Numbered from the stretch's first letter, positions 45,781-59,265 are shown. The stretch: DNA of 64,000 nucleotides from Mugil cephalus (GCF_022458985.1 NC_061771.1:30120322-30184321), one strand, 5' to 3'. Numbers and translations: made by a program. Notes: generated by a model from the sequence alone, not told the origin.

Positions 45781-48480
45781 AAGTGTTGGCTGGGGACACA
45801 TGTGGAGACAAGTACTTTAAGCTGGACACTAGTGTTTGGATTATCCAGGACAGATGTTCATGAAAGGTCTGAATCTGCCTGAATACAAGTCTGCTTGATG
45901 ACAAATCAGTCATACAAGATGTGAGTTCTGAAATTAAGACCTTTCTTGACCATAACGACAATGGAGAAGTGAACCCAAATGTATTATGGGATACATTAAA
46001 GGCAGTGTGCAGGGGTAAACTGATATCCCTCAGTACAGCAATCAAGAAGGCAAAAGAAAATAAACTAGCAGCTTGAGGACAGTTTAAAAGAACTGGAAAA
46101 GCAACACTGCAGAAACCAAGACCCCCAAACCCTGTTAAAAATGAAGGAAATTAAGGAAAAATGCGAAACTACTGGCAAAGAAAGAATACGCATAAAGCAA
46201 TATTTGCCCAGATCAATAGATAAAATATTTGACTGTTAAAACAGGCACAAATATACTATAACTCAGAGGATAATCAATGCTTGCTTTTTCAATCATGTTA
46301 TAGAGCAACCTATTATTTCGCGAGCAGTGCTAGAAACTAAAATAAGATAAAAATAACCTTTTACTTAGACTCATTAGATCTACCTACAATCGGAGATCAT
46401 CCAAATAAAACGTTTATATCACAGTATTAGAGAAAAGAACTGGAAACAGCACTGAATAAAACTTAAAAATAATCAGACACCAGAAGCGATGGACTACCGG
46501 CCTGAATGGTACAAATATATTTATAGAAAGAGCTGAATCCAACACTTCTTAACTCTTTTAACTGGACATTAGAAAACAAGTCATCCCCACTTCATGGAAC
46601 GAAGCGATCATATTCTGTTATCCCCAAGGAGGAAAGAATAAATTGCTATGTGTTTCATTGGGCCGAATCTCGGTTCTATAAACCAACCACTATAAACTAT
46701 ATGCATCAATAATGGCCCAAGATTAGACTCTTCATGCCATGAATGAATTGTAGCGACCAAACTGGGTTCATCAGGGGGCGTCAAACCATGATGATATCAG
46801 ACGCTCTCTCCATATGATACAGAACAGCAGGAAAAATAAAATAAGTGCAGTGTGGAAAGGACTAGATGCAGAGAATTACCAGAAACCCAGGAAAAATGCC
46901 TTCCTATCATTTTAGATCCCCTTGATGTATTTGCAACATATTCAGGTTATAAACTGAACATTCAGAAAATCAAGTACAACGTTCAATTATATCCCCTCAA
47001 CGGGAGCCAACACAAATAGCCAGTCGGACTGGTCTCAAAACGCATTAAATATTTGGAATTTGGTTGACTCACTGTCCTAATGATTTGTAAAAAACCTGCT
47101 ACGAAAACAAAAAATAAAGAAGATCTGGTAACATGGACAGTTTTTTTTTTTTTTTTTAAGCTTAGTGCAGAATCGACCTTATAAAAATGTCTATTTACCT
47201 AAACTATTATAGTACTATATATGTCACTGCCTGTTTAAATTCCAACAAGTACAAGTTTCATGAATGGACAAACAAATTTGCGTTTTAATTCGGAGAATGA
47301 AAAAAAACAAGGATTAAATACAGCACATTGACGTAATGTAAGAAAGAAGGCTGGTATGATCCTGCCTGATCTCAGGAATGTTTATTATCTTGCTGCCCAG
47401 TTAAAATTGTGGTTCTCTGGTGTGAATGGGGAATATGAGCAAAGTGCAGGACGTGGCAGGGAAAGCAGGGGCATCCTCTATAGAAGCGTTAGATTGGTGG
47501 AAACAAATTATTGACAACATTTCAAGAGCCATTTCAACCCATTTGTCTCCTTTACATTACACATCTGGTTTGGGATTGTGAAAGCAATTCAATTTGTGGA
47601 ACCAACTGAAAAAACAATCTGATGGGTGGACATGACACAGACTTGAACTGTAAGTATGTTATGGACTCCAGGTTAAGTACTGGACAAATAAGGGTTTATG
47701 CTTATTGTAATACATGGAAAAAAAAATACGCTACAAAGTTTTCAAGCACTGAGAAGATAAAATATAAACTTTAGAAATCTAGATTTTTTTTTCGATATCT
47801 ACAATATTTTATGAAAGATGTCGGGTAAAGGAAACTGCAGAATCACAACGAAATAACACAATTAATAATTACACATATAAATGGTACCTGTAAATATGTT
47901 CAACGCGTTTTCCAGAGCATTGCAAAGAGCAGAGTGATACCACAACATTAATCAGAGAGAGATGGGAAGGAATGTAAACTTGTAAACATTGGGATAATAG
48001 TGTGCGTGATGCTTTTTTCCTCTTCTTGTTCTATTTAGTGGTCGCGATTACAGTTGGAAGAACCTTGTTCTGTTTTTCTAACACCCAAATGTAAAACATA
48101 TTCAATAACAAGCGTGTTTACCACTGCTGGAGGAAATGTGGACGTGATGAGCGCAACCACGCACACATCTTTTGGAGTTGCACAGGAGACGGCCCCGTTT
48201 GGGACGATGCTGTGAAATACCACACTAACGGTTACTGGACAGCAGAGTCCTCCACCATTTTACAACTCTTATTTCTAAGTCATTTACCTGACGGGATGGG
48301 CAGAAAAAAGACAAATCCTCTTAAAAATATGTCATGTAGCAGCAAAAAAAAAAAAGCTATCACCTGTAAGTGGCTGCAGTCAGACCCACCCACAAACTCT
48401 GACTGGTCAGAGGTTAATGAAGAAACTCACCAATGGAGAGCTATACGTTCCTGCTCAGACTGAAAAGGGATCTGTATCAC
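45780..48480 (+). mobile_element. L1-clade LINE, ORF2 remnant, heavily decayed
   Basis: Collinear ORF2 landmarks appear in many short frames: FLDHNDNGEVNPNVLWDTLK near 45,950, a DQTGFI.GRQTM-like RT motif near 46,760, GMILPDLRNVYYLAAQLKLW near 47,355, the C-terminal knuckle CWRKCGRDERNHAHIFWSC near 48,130, and the terminal KAITCKWLQSDPPTN block near 48,350. The order fits one 2.7-kb insertion into the CD22-like locus. Dozens of stops and indels make it old. It separates the third Ig exon from the degenerate Ig exon at 48.9 kb. Confidence 0.8.
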
Positions 48481-48898
48481 GCAGATGGGAAAAATGGATG
48501 GCGTTTTGAACGATGAGGAGGGTCATCATGACCTCCACCTCCTTTCTACTTTGACTTTTATGTCTTGCTGATGCTCTGTTTTGATGGGGCATATAACCAC
48601 CAGTGCTTTCAAGGAACCAAACTGTTTGAACTGAGTAGAGCAAAGATTGTATTGCTGATCCCCCTCATGATTCAGTAGCCTGGCTGTGGTTACTTTCCTC
48701 TTTTGAAAGTGCTGTGTGTTGTCAAGTTTGACTGTTCCAGACATGAAAACTAAGAAAAAATATTACTTATCAAAAAGAAACGTTCTGAATCTGCTGGATG
48801 TTTTGTGCAACATATCTGTTATAGTTGTGTTGTTTCTGCTACCTGAAGAACAGATCTCCATTTTAGCTAAAATACAGACTTGTTTAATTCTCCTCCAG
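48481..48898. other. Spacer before the degenerate Ig exon
   Basis: No gene recognised; ends with the acceptor-like TTCTCCTCCAG. Confidence 0.45.
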
Positions 48899-49150
48899 AT
48901 CCTCCAAAGCTTCCCTCTGTGTCAGTGAGTCCATCTGGTGAGATAAGTGAGGGTAGTTCCAGGGACTCTGAACACTGTAGCAGTGATGCTAACCCAGCAG
49001 CTAACTACAAACCTGGTACAAGGAGAATGAAGACTTCACCAAAAGCTTAGGACAGATCTTCACCATCACTGATCAGACCTGAACACAGAGGAGTTATTAC
49101 TGTGAACCCTGAACAGAAGAGGACGTCATAACAATCCACCTACAACATGG
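48899..49150 (+). pseudogene. CD22-like receptor, fourth Ig exon, degenerate
   Basis: The first 40 bases are the same as in the exon at 44,813 (PPKLPSVSVSPSGEI), then indels and stops break the frame. The Ig pattern can still be followed in pieces: SSDANPAANY, a KENEDSPKA-like segment, then SYYCE and NSTYNMV-like remnants. It is a paralogous Ig exon that has decayed further than its neighbours. Confidence 0.75.
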
Positions 49151-50269
49151 TTGGCGCCACAGTAAATAAAGATTACAAATATCATGTCATCAACTGAACA
49201 TCAGAGATTATCAACAAGTCACTGCAGAGAAATACTTCCAGTGATTCTAAAACAAAACATCTAGCTGTCAGGAATTTTTACACGGTTCATTGTTTCTTTG
49301 CTTAATCTGAACAATCAACTCTGTTAGTGACACAAAGACCCATATCAGTGTTATTTCATTTGTAGGAAAGATTACCAGTAAAATAATGTCATCAAGGTTA
49401 ACTTTATGGGCTGGTTCCATCTGCTTCTTTTGATTCTTGTATGAGGTGTAGTGTGTTTGTTATTTAACTTTACCATTCCATTTATTTTGAAATTGTTTTC
49501 ATCCGTCGTATATTTCTTGGATTCCTCCAGAAGAAGAAACTACTTCATCTGTGGGACTGAAACCACAATGAACCTGTGGAGGCATGTAGAGGTGAAAGAG
49601 ATCAGAGCATGTGCACACACAATGTTATTAACCATGTGCTGAACTGTAGATGTGAACCACAGAACAAATCCAGGAAGTCATTTTATCAGTGGTCAAAATA
49701 TTCTATTCATTTAAACTACAAAAGGTAAATGTCCGGTCAGTCTCATTACAAATAATAATAATAAAAGCAGGACGTTCATTTTACTAGTATGATAAGATAA
49801 GAATAAGGACAAGATTAAGATAAGATAAGATGTTCTCTTTCTCCATCCTGCAGTGGGAACTTCTGAGTTAACAGCAAGCAGTAGACATTCAGCATCCACA
49901 GACAGTGCACCTATATGGGTGGACTAAAAGGATAAAAATAGAAGAATATAGAAGATATACAAAACAACATGTTACAAACAAACAAGCAACGTTCAAGTAA
50001 GAAAATATGGGAGAGGAGTTTGCTCATGTATATAATATATGATTATATTCACACATCTCTGCTGGTGAGGATGCAGACAGTGCAAAACAGCAGTAGAATA
50101 AATACATGTATGTGGCACCGTGTTTAGGAGGGATGTTGCACATATGTTGATGCTGTGAAACCAGAGACATACTCTTCTGATCCAAGTTATTACCACTCTG
50201 ACTTATCACCAGTGTATAAGGGACATGTAAACAGAAAACATTTTCCATATCAACCAGTGACTGTTTCAG
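49151..50269. other. Spacer with retroposon-tail-like sequence
   Basis: GATAA-type repeats at 49,790-49,830 followed by CATCCTGCAGTGGGAACTTC resemble the 3' tail of a fish LINE or SINE. A second AT-rich stretch near 50,030-50,110 also looks retroposon-derived. No transmembrane or tail exon of the CD22-like gene is found. Confidence 0.4.
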
Positions 50270-52200
50270 AGCTCATCTAAGTGACGACAACTTTAAAAAG
50301 TCACCAGGAAAAATACTCTGCAACAACACCTGAACAAGCTGGACCATCAATGCTGTCCATTCTAAACTCAAGGACTCTGAGCTCTGAGCTGCTAGCTGCT
50401 CTGAAAAGGGGAATAAGCTGGAAATGGTACGTAGAAATAAAATGATGTGTGCTACTTGCATCCTGACTACAATTCATGAAACGATCTTTAGAAATGTCAC
50501 ACTACCTTGAGGGGCTGACTCAGCATCCCAAGCCAATGTCATGTCCCTTTAGCTGGTGCCAGTTCTTCTCATCAGCTACATCCAGTTGGTTAGCTGCAGT
50601 GTGCTGATGTCCTGCAGGACGTCTCTCTGATGGAAGCACCTGAGTAGACCCGTCAAAAGACAAACCTCAAAAGTAAACACATAGTTAATGTACCTCAACT
50701 GTTACACCACAATGTGTCGTCATCAAATCCTAATGCATGAACAGATAATGACGGATGTTAGCTGTTCTTCATATGACAACAGTGTCACATCAATTATAGT
50801 CTAATCTGTAGTGACAGGAATGTTGGTGGTGATGATGTGGTGTGCTACCCATAGAAATCATTACCTTAATCAGCTCAGCCAAGTCTTTAATGAAGAAAGG
50901 CGTCACTGGCTCGTCTGTTTGATAGCTCTTCAAAAAGGCATCAGACGTCCTGGCAATAGTCGTGTAGAATTGTAGCTTTGCCAAGATGAGTGGATCTTTC
51001 AGGGCAGTTTGGACAGTGTCAAAGGACGCTGTCCCGGGTTGGGACTTTCTTTCTTCTCACTGCTGTCCATATATGCTAGAAGTGGATGGCCAGACTGCAA
51101 ACATCCCTCTACTACCACAGGCAGGTTCTCAATCACACGATGACCACAAAACGGTGAGGGCAAGATGGTGGATGTTGTGACGGCGCTGTAGTCTTGTGCG
51201 CTGTGGTCTTCTCTCCTTGCTGGTACGTTGTGGAACAGTGTGTGCACGGCTCATCACAAGTTTGTCCAGCTGCCACATGTAAGCCACTTTTCAAAGAACT
51301 ACGCGACGTGTGGCAGTCCACAGCTACGCACAGAAACTAGCTGAGCACCTCCATACAGTTCTGCTCCTCTTGTTGGAAAAGTTCACAACTGTTTTAAGTT
51401 TCATGGTCCCAATCATTGAAGGACACTAGGCTCCTGAGTTAAGTTAGGTCCACACTCCTGAGATATGAAATATAAAATCTTTGCAGTTTTATAGTTCAAG
51501 TTACTGTCCTGAGTATTATTCTGTTACTTCTGGTATCATATCTAGTAACTGTGCTGCTGATAAGAAGAAGGACTCATGCAGACACTCGCTACTAAAACAC
51601 TTTACTTACTTTGACATGTTTCAGTACGTCCTGAGCTGTCACATGTCCATAAACTGGGACACCAGGTACCTTGACTGGACCCGCTGCCTTCCCAAAAACG
51701 TACGTGCAGGTCCAACTGCTTGGTCTTGTTCCTTTGAACCAGATTTGGGTCATACGTCAGCACGACGGGCCTTAAACTTTGGAGATGAGTGTCTCTCTTG
51801 GTGAAATGGGTGATCCAAATCGCTTGCATCCCAACGTCTGTCCGTCTCGTCTTTTCCGCACTTTTTTCTCCATGTCAGAATCCGGGAACATGGTCTAGAA
51901 CAGCTCATTAATGTTCTCATTGCCAGTATATGACTGGTGCTTAACACCGTGTGAAGAGTCCGAGGGCACCTCCTCTTTTAGTGTGGGCGTAGACCCAAAC
52001 GCTGTCCAAGGTCAACTGGAGTTGTAGCAGACTGGTCGCGACTGGAGACACTCGATGCTCCAGATCCTGATGTGGAATAATACTGGCTGATTGAAAGCGT
52101 CTGCTGCTGGCATTTTATGGCATCTTCATGTTTTTCTGATTAGCCGTGGGATTCCAGCGCCTTGATGCCCAATGTTCCAACATTCAAACTTTATTTTTTT
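50270..52200 (-). mobile_element. Decayed transposase-like ORF region (hAT-like, family uncertain)
   Basis: Minus-strand frames carry, in order from 52,200 down: LGIKALESHG, a KTKQLDLHVRFWEG box near 51,720, PARREDHSAQDYSAVTTSTI with FCGHRVIENLPVV near 51,130-51,230, LAKLQFYTTIARTSDAFLKS YQTDEPVTPFF near 50,900, and LDVADEKNWHQLKGHDIGLG near 50,560. These blocks belong, from memory, to a widespread teleost protein of transposon origin. Many stops and indels; no terminal repeats seen. I am fairly sure of the blocks being one decayed gene, less sure of the superfamily. Confidence 0.6.
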
Positions 52201-52228
52201 GCACAAGGTGCAGTGTGCTTCATAAATA

Positions 52229-53790
52229 CACTGTGTTCCAAATTATTTTGCAAATGATATTTGTCTCAGATTTTCCTAAATAGTCAATGCAAATGACAGT
52301 CGGCATAATTTTCACGTCATCAACCGTTAGTTTAATGAATTCTAATGTTACTGAACAAACCTCCCAATGACAACAGTATTTTTCAAACATGAAAAATTTA
52401 AAATGCACTGTTCCAAATTACACGCACAGCAGAGTTTTATCACATTTTTACAGGTTGTTAGAACTGAAAATGCTCATCTTTGAATCTGCAGCATTAGGGT
52501 CATATTTACTGAAAGCAAAAGCTATTTCAATCAAAAACATCTCAAACATGTGGAGTTACATTTTAACATAGGACCACTTTATTTTATAGCAGCTTCACAT
52601 TCTTGCATCCGTTGACCTTGTGAGTTTTTGGAGGGTTTTTCTGCTTGAATGTCTTTGCAGGAATGTCAGAATAGCCTCCAGAGCTGCTGTTTGGATGTGA
52701 ACTGCTCCATCTCTCATAGATGTTTTGCTTGAGATGCTCCAAAGGTTCTCAATAGGGTTGAGGTCAGGGGAGGACGGGGCCACGCCATGAGTTTCTCTGC
52801 TTTTATGCCCATAGCAGCCGATGATGCAGCGTGAGATGGTGCGTTGTCGTGCATGAAGGTGATTTTGTTACGGAAAGTACGGTTCTTGTTTTTGTAGCAT
52901 GAAAGAAAGTGGTCAGTCAGAAACTCCACATACTTTACAGACGTCATTTTACACCTTCAGGGACCACTATAAGAGTCCGACCAGCTCTCTCCCCATGATT
53001 CGGGCCCAAAACATGACTCCACCACCTCCTCTGCTGACGTCGCAGCCTTGTTGGGACGTGGTGTGCCGCCACCATACCATCCACTACTCCATCCATCTGG
53101 TCCATCCAGGGTTGCAACGGCACTCTCAGTGAACAAGAAAACTGTTTGAAAAGAGTCTTGTTGTATTTCTGGGCCCACTGCAAAGCCGGTTTCTGCTTGT
53201 GAGCATTGTTTTAGGGCGCCGGATAGAAAGGTTTACGCATAACTGCAAGCCTCTGGAGGATCCTCCACCTTGATGTTGGTGGGACTCCAGAGGCACCAGC
53301 AGCTTCAAAATATCTGTTTGCTACTTTGTACGGCATTTTAGCAGCTGCTCTCTTGATCACCATGCATCTGTCTGGCAGAAACCTTCCTCATCGTGCCTTT
53401 ATCTGCACGAACCTCGTGTGTGCTCTGAATCAGCCACAAATCTCTTAACAGTACGATGATCACACTTAAGTTTTCCTGAAAGATCTAAGGTTTTTCATAC
53501 CTTGTCCAAGGGACTGAACTTTTTCACGCTTTTCGGCAGCAGAGAGATCCTTCTTCTTTCCTATATTGCTTGGAAATGGTCATCTGCTTAATAATGTGGA
53601 ACGCCCTTCTTAAGTAGTTTTTACTTAATTGGACTCATCCAGCAAACTAATTATCACAGGTGTCTGAGATTGATTTCAGTGATCTAAAGAGCCATGCGAC
53701 ACAATACCATCCATGAGTTTGATTGAAAAACAAAAAATGTAATCGTTATGACACTTAAATACAATTTGCATAATAATTTGGAACACAGTG
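52229..53790 (-). mobile_element. Tc1/mariner-like element, full length but broken
   Basis: The left end CACTGTGTTCCAAATTATTT (after TA at 52,227-52,228) and the right end ending AATAATTTGGAACACAGTG are inverted repeats 1,562 bases apart. On the minus strand 52,714-52,947 encodes ITFMHDNAPSHAA (second catalytic D) and 52,595-52,783 encodes SSPDLNPIENLW. Frames shift between segments. Its right end is the source of the fragments at 11,590 and 32,380, so the start of duplicated block C (about 53,620) lies inside this transposon. Confidence 0.85.
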
Positions 53791-53865
53791 TTTTTCCATC
53801 CACGCGCTTTAAAACGTGCTTTAAATTCTTCCTTCTGGAGCCATAAATCATTGAATTTACAGTTT

Positions 53866-54793
53866 AGTGTTAACATACAAATCAGATTAATGCTAGCAGA
53901 TGGACGCTAGCATATGGATGCTAACAGATGAATGCTAACAGATGAAGGTTAACCTACGGATGCTAACACGGATGCTAACAGACGGATGCTAACAGAGGGA
54001 TGCTAACACGGTTGCTAACATGCTAACATACAAATCAGATGAATGCTCACAGACAACTGCTAACACGGTTGCTAACACAAGAATACTATCAATGCTAACA
54101 GATAAATTAATGAACATACAAATCAGTTGAATGCTAACACAGAAGCTAATAGGCGGATTCCAACCCAGATACTAACAGACGAATGCTAATACGGATGCTA
54201 ACAGATGAATGCCAATATGGATGCTAACACGGATCGATGCTAATACGGATGCTAACATGGGCGCTAATACACGAATGCTATCAGATGAAGGCTAACAGAC
54301 GAATGCTAACAGATGAATGAATGAACATACTAATCAGTTGAATGCTAACACGGATGCTAACAGGCGGATTCCAACCCAGGTGCTAACAGACGAATGCTAA
54401 TACGGATGCTAACAGATGAATGCAAATACGGATGCTAACATGGGTCCATGCTAATACAGATGCTATCACAAATCATTGCTAATACGGATGCTAACACGGA
54501 CGCTAATACACGAATGCTATCAGATGAAGGCTAACAGTGCAATGCTGAAAGACGAATACTAACACAGACTGTTCACAGACGAATGCTAACACGGATGCTA
54601 ACAGAAGAATTCTATCAGATGAAGACTAACAGACGAATGCTAACAAATGAATTAATAAACATACAAATCAGTTGAATGCTAACACGGATGCTAACAGGCG
54701 GATGCTAACACGGATCTATGTTAATATGGATGTTAACACAGATGCTTATTCACGAATGCTATCAGATTAAAGCTAACAGTCGATTGCTAACAT
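53866..54793. repeat. Minisatellite, ATGCTAACA-core units, copy C
   Basis: About 0.93 kb, half the size of the A and B arrays, with the same unit types and the same first and last units (GTGTTAACATACAAATCAG and CGATTGCTAACATCATCC), so internal modules have been lost here or gained in A and B. Confidence 0.95.
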
Positions 54794-56140
54794 CATCCAT
54801 GTGTCTTCTCCCTCAATCAATGCACACCTGTGGCATTTAACTCCACCCCCCCTCACCTGTGACCTCTGACCTCTTATTTCCTGTGCAGGTAGAAATGTTA
54901 TCGCCATCTAGGGGCCACCACTACAAATACCATTCAGCTAAATAGTGAAAACATAAATACTTATATCACTTATTAACATAAAATAAACACTGAACGTGAG
55001 ATTAAATGGCTCCTACATTTGGGTTCACAACAAAATCTTAAAATTATTACCTGGTTAATTCTGAAAAATGTTGCAACATTGTTGTATGCAAATATAATAT
55101 TACCACAATTTAAAAGGACTAGAAAATGTAACGTTAAAGTTTGAACACTACAAGGCCTGTGTCAGACTCTTCTGCTGGATTGTCTCATCAAGAGCTTCAT
55201 CTTCCTCCATGTAAACAGGGCTCAGAGAACACAGACAGACAGAGATGGCAGAAAGTTGAACAGAAAACACAAGGCTGTCAACTTAAGGGACTATTTGATT
55301 CGAAAAGAAAAAGAAAAAACAAATTCAATAAAAAAGAACCAAATGCAAAATGCTGAGATCCTGGAATAAAGACAGGAGACGGTCATTTGTTCATGTGTGA
55401 CAAACAGCAGCTTTATTCATCATGTGAAGCTTCAGTTTGTTCTCCCATTAAATCAGTAAAGTCTGATCAATGACTCTTGTTCAGTGATTTCATGCACAGA
55501 TTCACTTCATCCACACAATCAGTTAGTTGGACTCAGAATATCAGCTATGTACAATCAGATAATGACTGATGTCCTGATTGATGATGATCATGATCACTAC
55601 AGTTGACATGAGCTCGTCTCTTCATCCATTTCAACAACAACAACAACAACAACAACAACATGTGGTCTCCAAACCACTCAGTGGAAATGTAATTGTAGAT
55701 TTCTTTCTTTCCAAAGTCAGAACTAAAATCTCTGTGATAAAGGAAGGTCTGCTGGTTTCTCTGTTGAGGCCCATGCAGCGGAAGAGGAACAACAACATAC
55801 AAACACATCAACACAAATGTTGATGAGACGTCAGAGCACAGACAAGTTCAGATTCTCATGTGGACAAATGTCAGTTTATGTGAATCAAAGTCATGATGAG
55901 CAGTGAGAGCCTCCGTGGCTAAACAGACACAGGAAGGAGCGCCACCCACACAAAGTCCAACATCAAGCAAACAACAAACCAGGAGACCACAAAGTACCGC
56001 CCACAAAGTGTGACTGACAGCTGATCTCTGAGCAGTGAAGACATGACACAACAATGAGCTCTCAGCTACAACCATGGAGACCAAATCACCTGGAGACTAG
56101 AAGACACATTTTAACCAACTGTCCCTGAAGAGACTTCTGT
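54794..56140 (-). other. TRIM copy C 3' flank / 3' UTR
   Basis: Counterpart of 13,701-15,061, with a minus-strand AATAAA at 55,412-55,417 and (CAA)n at 55,632-55,660. No separate gene. Confidence 0.5.
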
Positions 56141-57807
56141 CTATTTCACTTTAATCAACTCAGCAGTGTCTCCAACATTATTAAATAACCTGAGTCCAGC
56201 ATAGAGAGGCTGAGTGAATGTGGTCTGGACTCTGTGGAGGAGAGTCATGGTTTCAGAGACGCTGTAGAAAGACAGAAGACCTGCTCTGTGATCCAGGTAC
56301 ACTCCTACTCTGGAGGAACCAGGACCTGAGACGGGAGTTTGGACGTTGTTGTGGAAAAATGTGTAACCGTTTGTGTAACAACATAATGACCAAGATTTGT
56401 CATTGTATCCAAACAAACATTCAATCCCTGCTCTGCTGATATTCTTGTATGCGACTGCTACATAAACTTCTCCTCCTCTCCACTCCACCTCCCAGTAACA
56501 ACGTCCAGTCAGACTCTCTCTACTCAGGACCTGAAACAAATCAGTGAATCTGTCTGGATGATGAGAATAAGACTGAGGTTGATCCATTAATGTTACTTTT
56601 CTGTTCCCCTCAGATAATAACAGTTCTGTGTTTGCTGTGTTTGGATCCAGTGTGATTTCACATGAATATTTCCAGAATTCATCTCTGGTCTTTGGCTCTG
56701 GTTGTGGCAGTAAAACATCCACTTCAGTCACTGTCACTGAGATGTTTGTCCATGTCTCTCTCAGAATGTCCTGTAGTTTCTCTCTGGTCTCTGTCACAGC
56801 TGCTTTCACGCCATCAAGTTCCTCAGAGGACGAATCTTGATGCTGGATGAGTGTGTAGACTCACTGGGTGGTGGCAGTGAGGGTAGTTGTGTAGAAACTG
56901 GTTGTGATCCTCTGTGTTTAAGAGCTGCTTCAGCTCGAGCCTTTCCTCTCCAGCTCAGTGATCTGCTGCTCCAGCTTCTCCTCAACATCTTTGACTCGAC
57001 TCTCTTCAGTTTTCCTGCTGGGATCTGACCAGCTGCTCCACATCAGAGCTTCTTTTCTGGAGGAGACGGATCATCTCAGTGAAGATCTCCCGACTGTCCT
57101 CCACGTTTTATCAGCAGAGTGAGCCATGGCCTTCAGCTCCTGTCTAAGCAGCTCCACGTCTTTGCGTCTCTCCTGGATGGTCTGCTGGATGTTTTCTAGC
57201 ATCACCTCCACCTCCTTCTGCTTCTCAGTCCTTTCTGCTGCAGCTGAGACTGTGTCGTGGCCTTTATGTTCATCCACAGAGCAGAGGTAACAGATACTCT
57301 GCTGATCAGTACGACAGAACATCTTCATCACCTCATCATGACGAGAGCAGATGTTCTCCTGGAGCTTCTTGGAGGGCTCCACCAGCTTGTGTTTCTTTAA
57401 TGGAGCTACATCATAGTGAGGTTGGAGGTGTTTCTCACAGTAAGAGGCTAAACAGTTTATACAGGACTTGAAGGCTTTCAGCTTCCTCCCAGTGCAGAAA
57501 TCACAGGCCACATCTTCAGGTCCAGCATAGCAGTGATCAGCTGGAGCAGCTTGGAGTCCAGTCTTCTTAGCTGCTCCACTAACTCTGCTAACATGGTGTT
57601 TTTCTCCAGGACAGGCCTCGGTATGAAAGTCTTCCTGCACTGAGGGCAGCTGTAGATTCCCTTCTGGTCTTCTTCATCCCAGTGGCTTTTAATACAGTTC
57701 ATGCAGTAGCTGTGTCCACAGGAAGTAGCCACAGGATCCTTCAGTGGATCCAGACAGATGGAACAAGAGAAGGTTTCTCTGTCCAACTGAACTCCTTTCT
57801 GCTCCAT
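56141..57807 (-). pseudogene. TRIM E3 ligase, copy C, nearly complete
   Basis: The best copy. The ATG at 57,807 opens [18 protein letters not shown] and an intact C3HC4 RING ([17 protein letters not shown]). B-boxes ([45 protein letters not shown]) and coiled coil follow. A 222-residue stretch (56,141-56,809) contains complete PRY-SPRY: VDVLLPQPEPKTRDEFWKYS, LTGRCYWEVEWRG, VGVYLDHRAGLLSFYS, ending AELIKVK. The frame is interrupted by about six single-base indels, one between RING and B-box (near 57,569) and the rest clustered in the coiled coil (57,104 to 56,815). As read it is a pseudogene; correction of those bases in the assembly would give a full TRIM16/25-like ligase. Confidence 0.92.
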
Positions 57808-59265
57808 TTCACCTCTCAGTGTCGACGACTGTGTGAGTTTCTGTTTGCTAGAAGTGAAACTAGTCTGAGCTCTGATCTGAACAACATGTGATTGTACAGT
57901 GAATGGAGCCTGTCAGCTCTCACACTTCACCACATGCTGCTTACACCCATCTTCAATGTAGAGATCTAAAGGGGAGGGAACAAGGAGACATGAGGAAATA
58001 TGAGTGGAGCTGCTCCAGGAAGAGGGAGGAGTTATCAGACTCTGACTTGTTCCAGGAAGAGGAGTCAGACGACAAAACTAATCACAATAAAATCCACATC
58101 ATTCATGGTCGTAGACGCCACAGACTGTTACAGTTACACACACATTGCTCTTATTATCCTGACATTTATTAACTAGTGCTGAACAACCAAGAGTCCTGGA
58201 AGAGATTTTCCACGTTAAACGTTGAACGTTTAAAGGAGCCAATGTTTAAAACTCTTGATTTGATCTGATTTCCTGATCTGAATGAATGACCTACCATCAG
58301 TCAGGTAAATAATCTACAGTGAATACAAACGGTCAGAGCCTACTTACTTGTTTGTAGCTGCACGGAGGAACTGCTTCACTTCACAGCAGGAAAAGAAAAA
58401 ATGTTTCAGAGCAGGAAGTAGCTGCAGGTTTGAACCTGGATCAACAGTTGCATCATAAAACTAAACACGTGACAAAGAAGGAGGGACTGTGTTTATTTCC
58501 TGGTCGGCAGTAGTGAAGGGAAGTCTTTTATTTTGTTCTAATTCAACAATTATGAATGATTTGTGTGTTGAAATGTGATTTTATCCTTCATTGTTTATTT
58601 TCATTTCTATTGTTTAACATTTTAACCAAAGCTTTAAATGAACAACTGAGCCACAGCAAACAAATCAAATCAATTTAGGCCAAAGTCTGAACATCATGAC
58701 ACTTTAAATTAAAGTCTTTAGTGCAGGTTTGAATTAATACCAGATGCCTCAGCTCGGACGTCCAGTTTTCACTCAGTTCTTCTCCTTTTCTAACGCCTTC
58801 TCATTTAAATCCAGCTCCCCCGTCACTCTTGGGCTTCATTCTTACCTGGCCTGGACCGCAACAGATATGAAACACTTTGGGGTCTTTCTCCGGCCCAGGC
58901 TCACAAAATTCACAAAAATAAAAAGTAAACAAACAAAATAAATGTGTTTTCTAATAATGCAGTTGTGGTTTCGTAAACCATCGAATTGAACTGTACATCA
59001 TCCATTATTCTTTTCTCTTTTTTTGCTCAACATCCTTTTTGATTGTTTGGGTGTAAATACAGGGTATTTTTAGAATCCACCTGTATGAGGCTGTAACTAT
59101 GGAACTAAAACCATAGGTTGCATTTCATTTTCTTCTAAAGACAGTTTATCTTGTTTTGGTGGTCGAATAATAAAGTAATGTAACCAATCTGGATCATTAA
59201 ACCAGTTTTATGACTTGTTATCATAGTATAAAGCAGCTCGTTGCTAAACTTTGAACCTGAACCCA

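Larger units (their letters stand above)
53620..58700. repeat. Segmental duplication block, copy C
   Basis: Matches A (11,575-17,630) and B (32,365-38,596): mariner right end, minisatellite, TRIM and its upstream flank. At about 58,700 it leaves A/B and continues as the histone unit, as does the flank at about 597 on the left edge. Confidence 0.95.
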
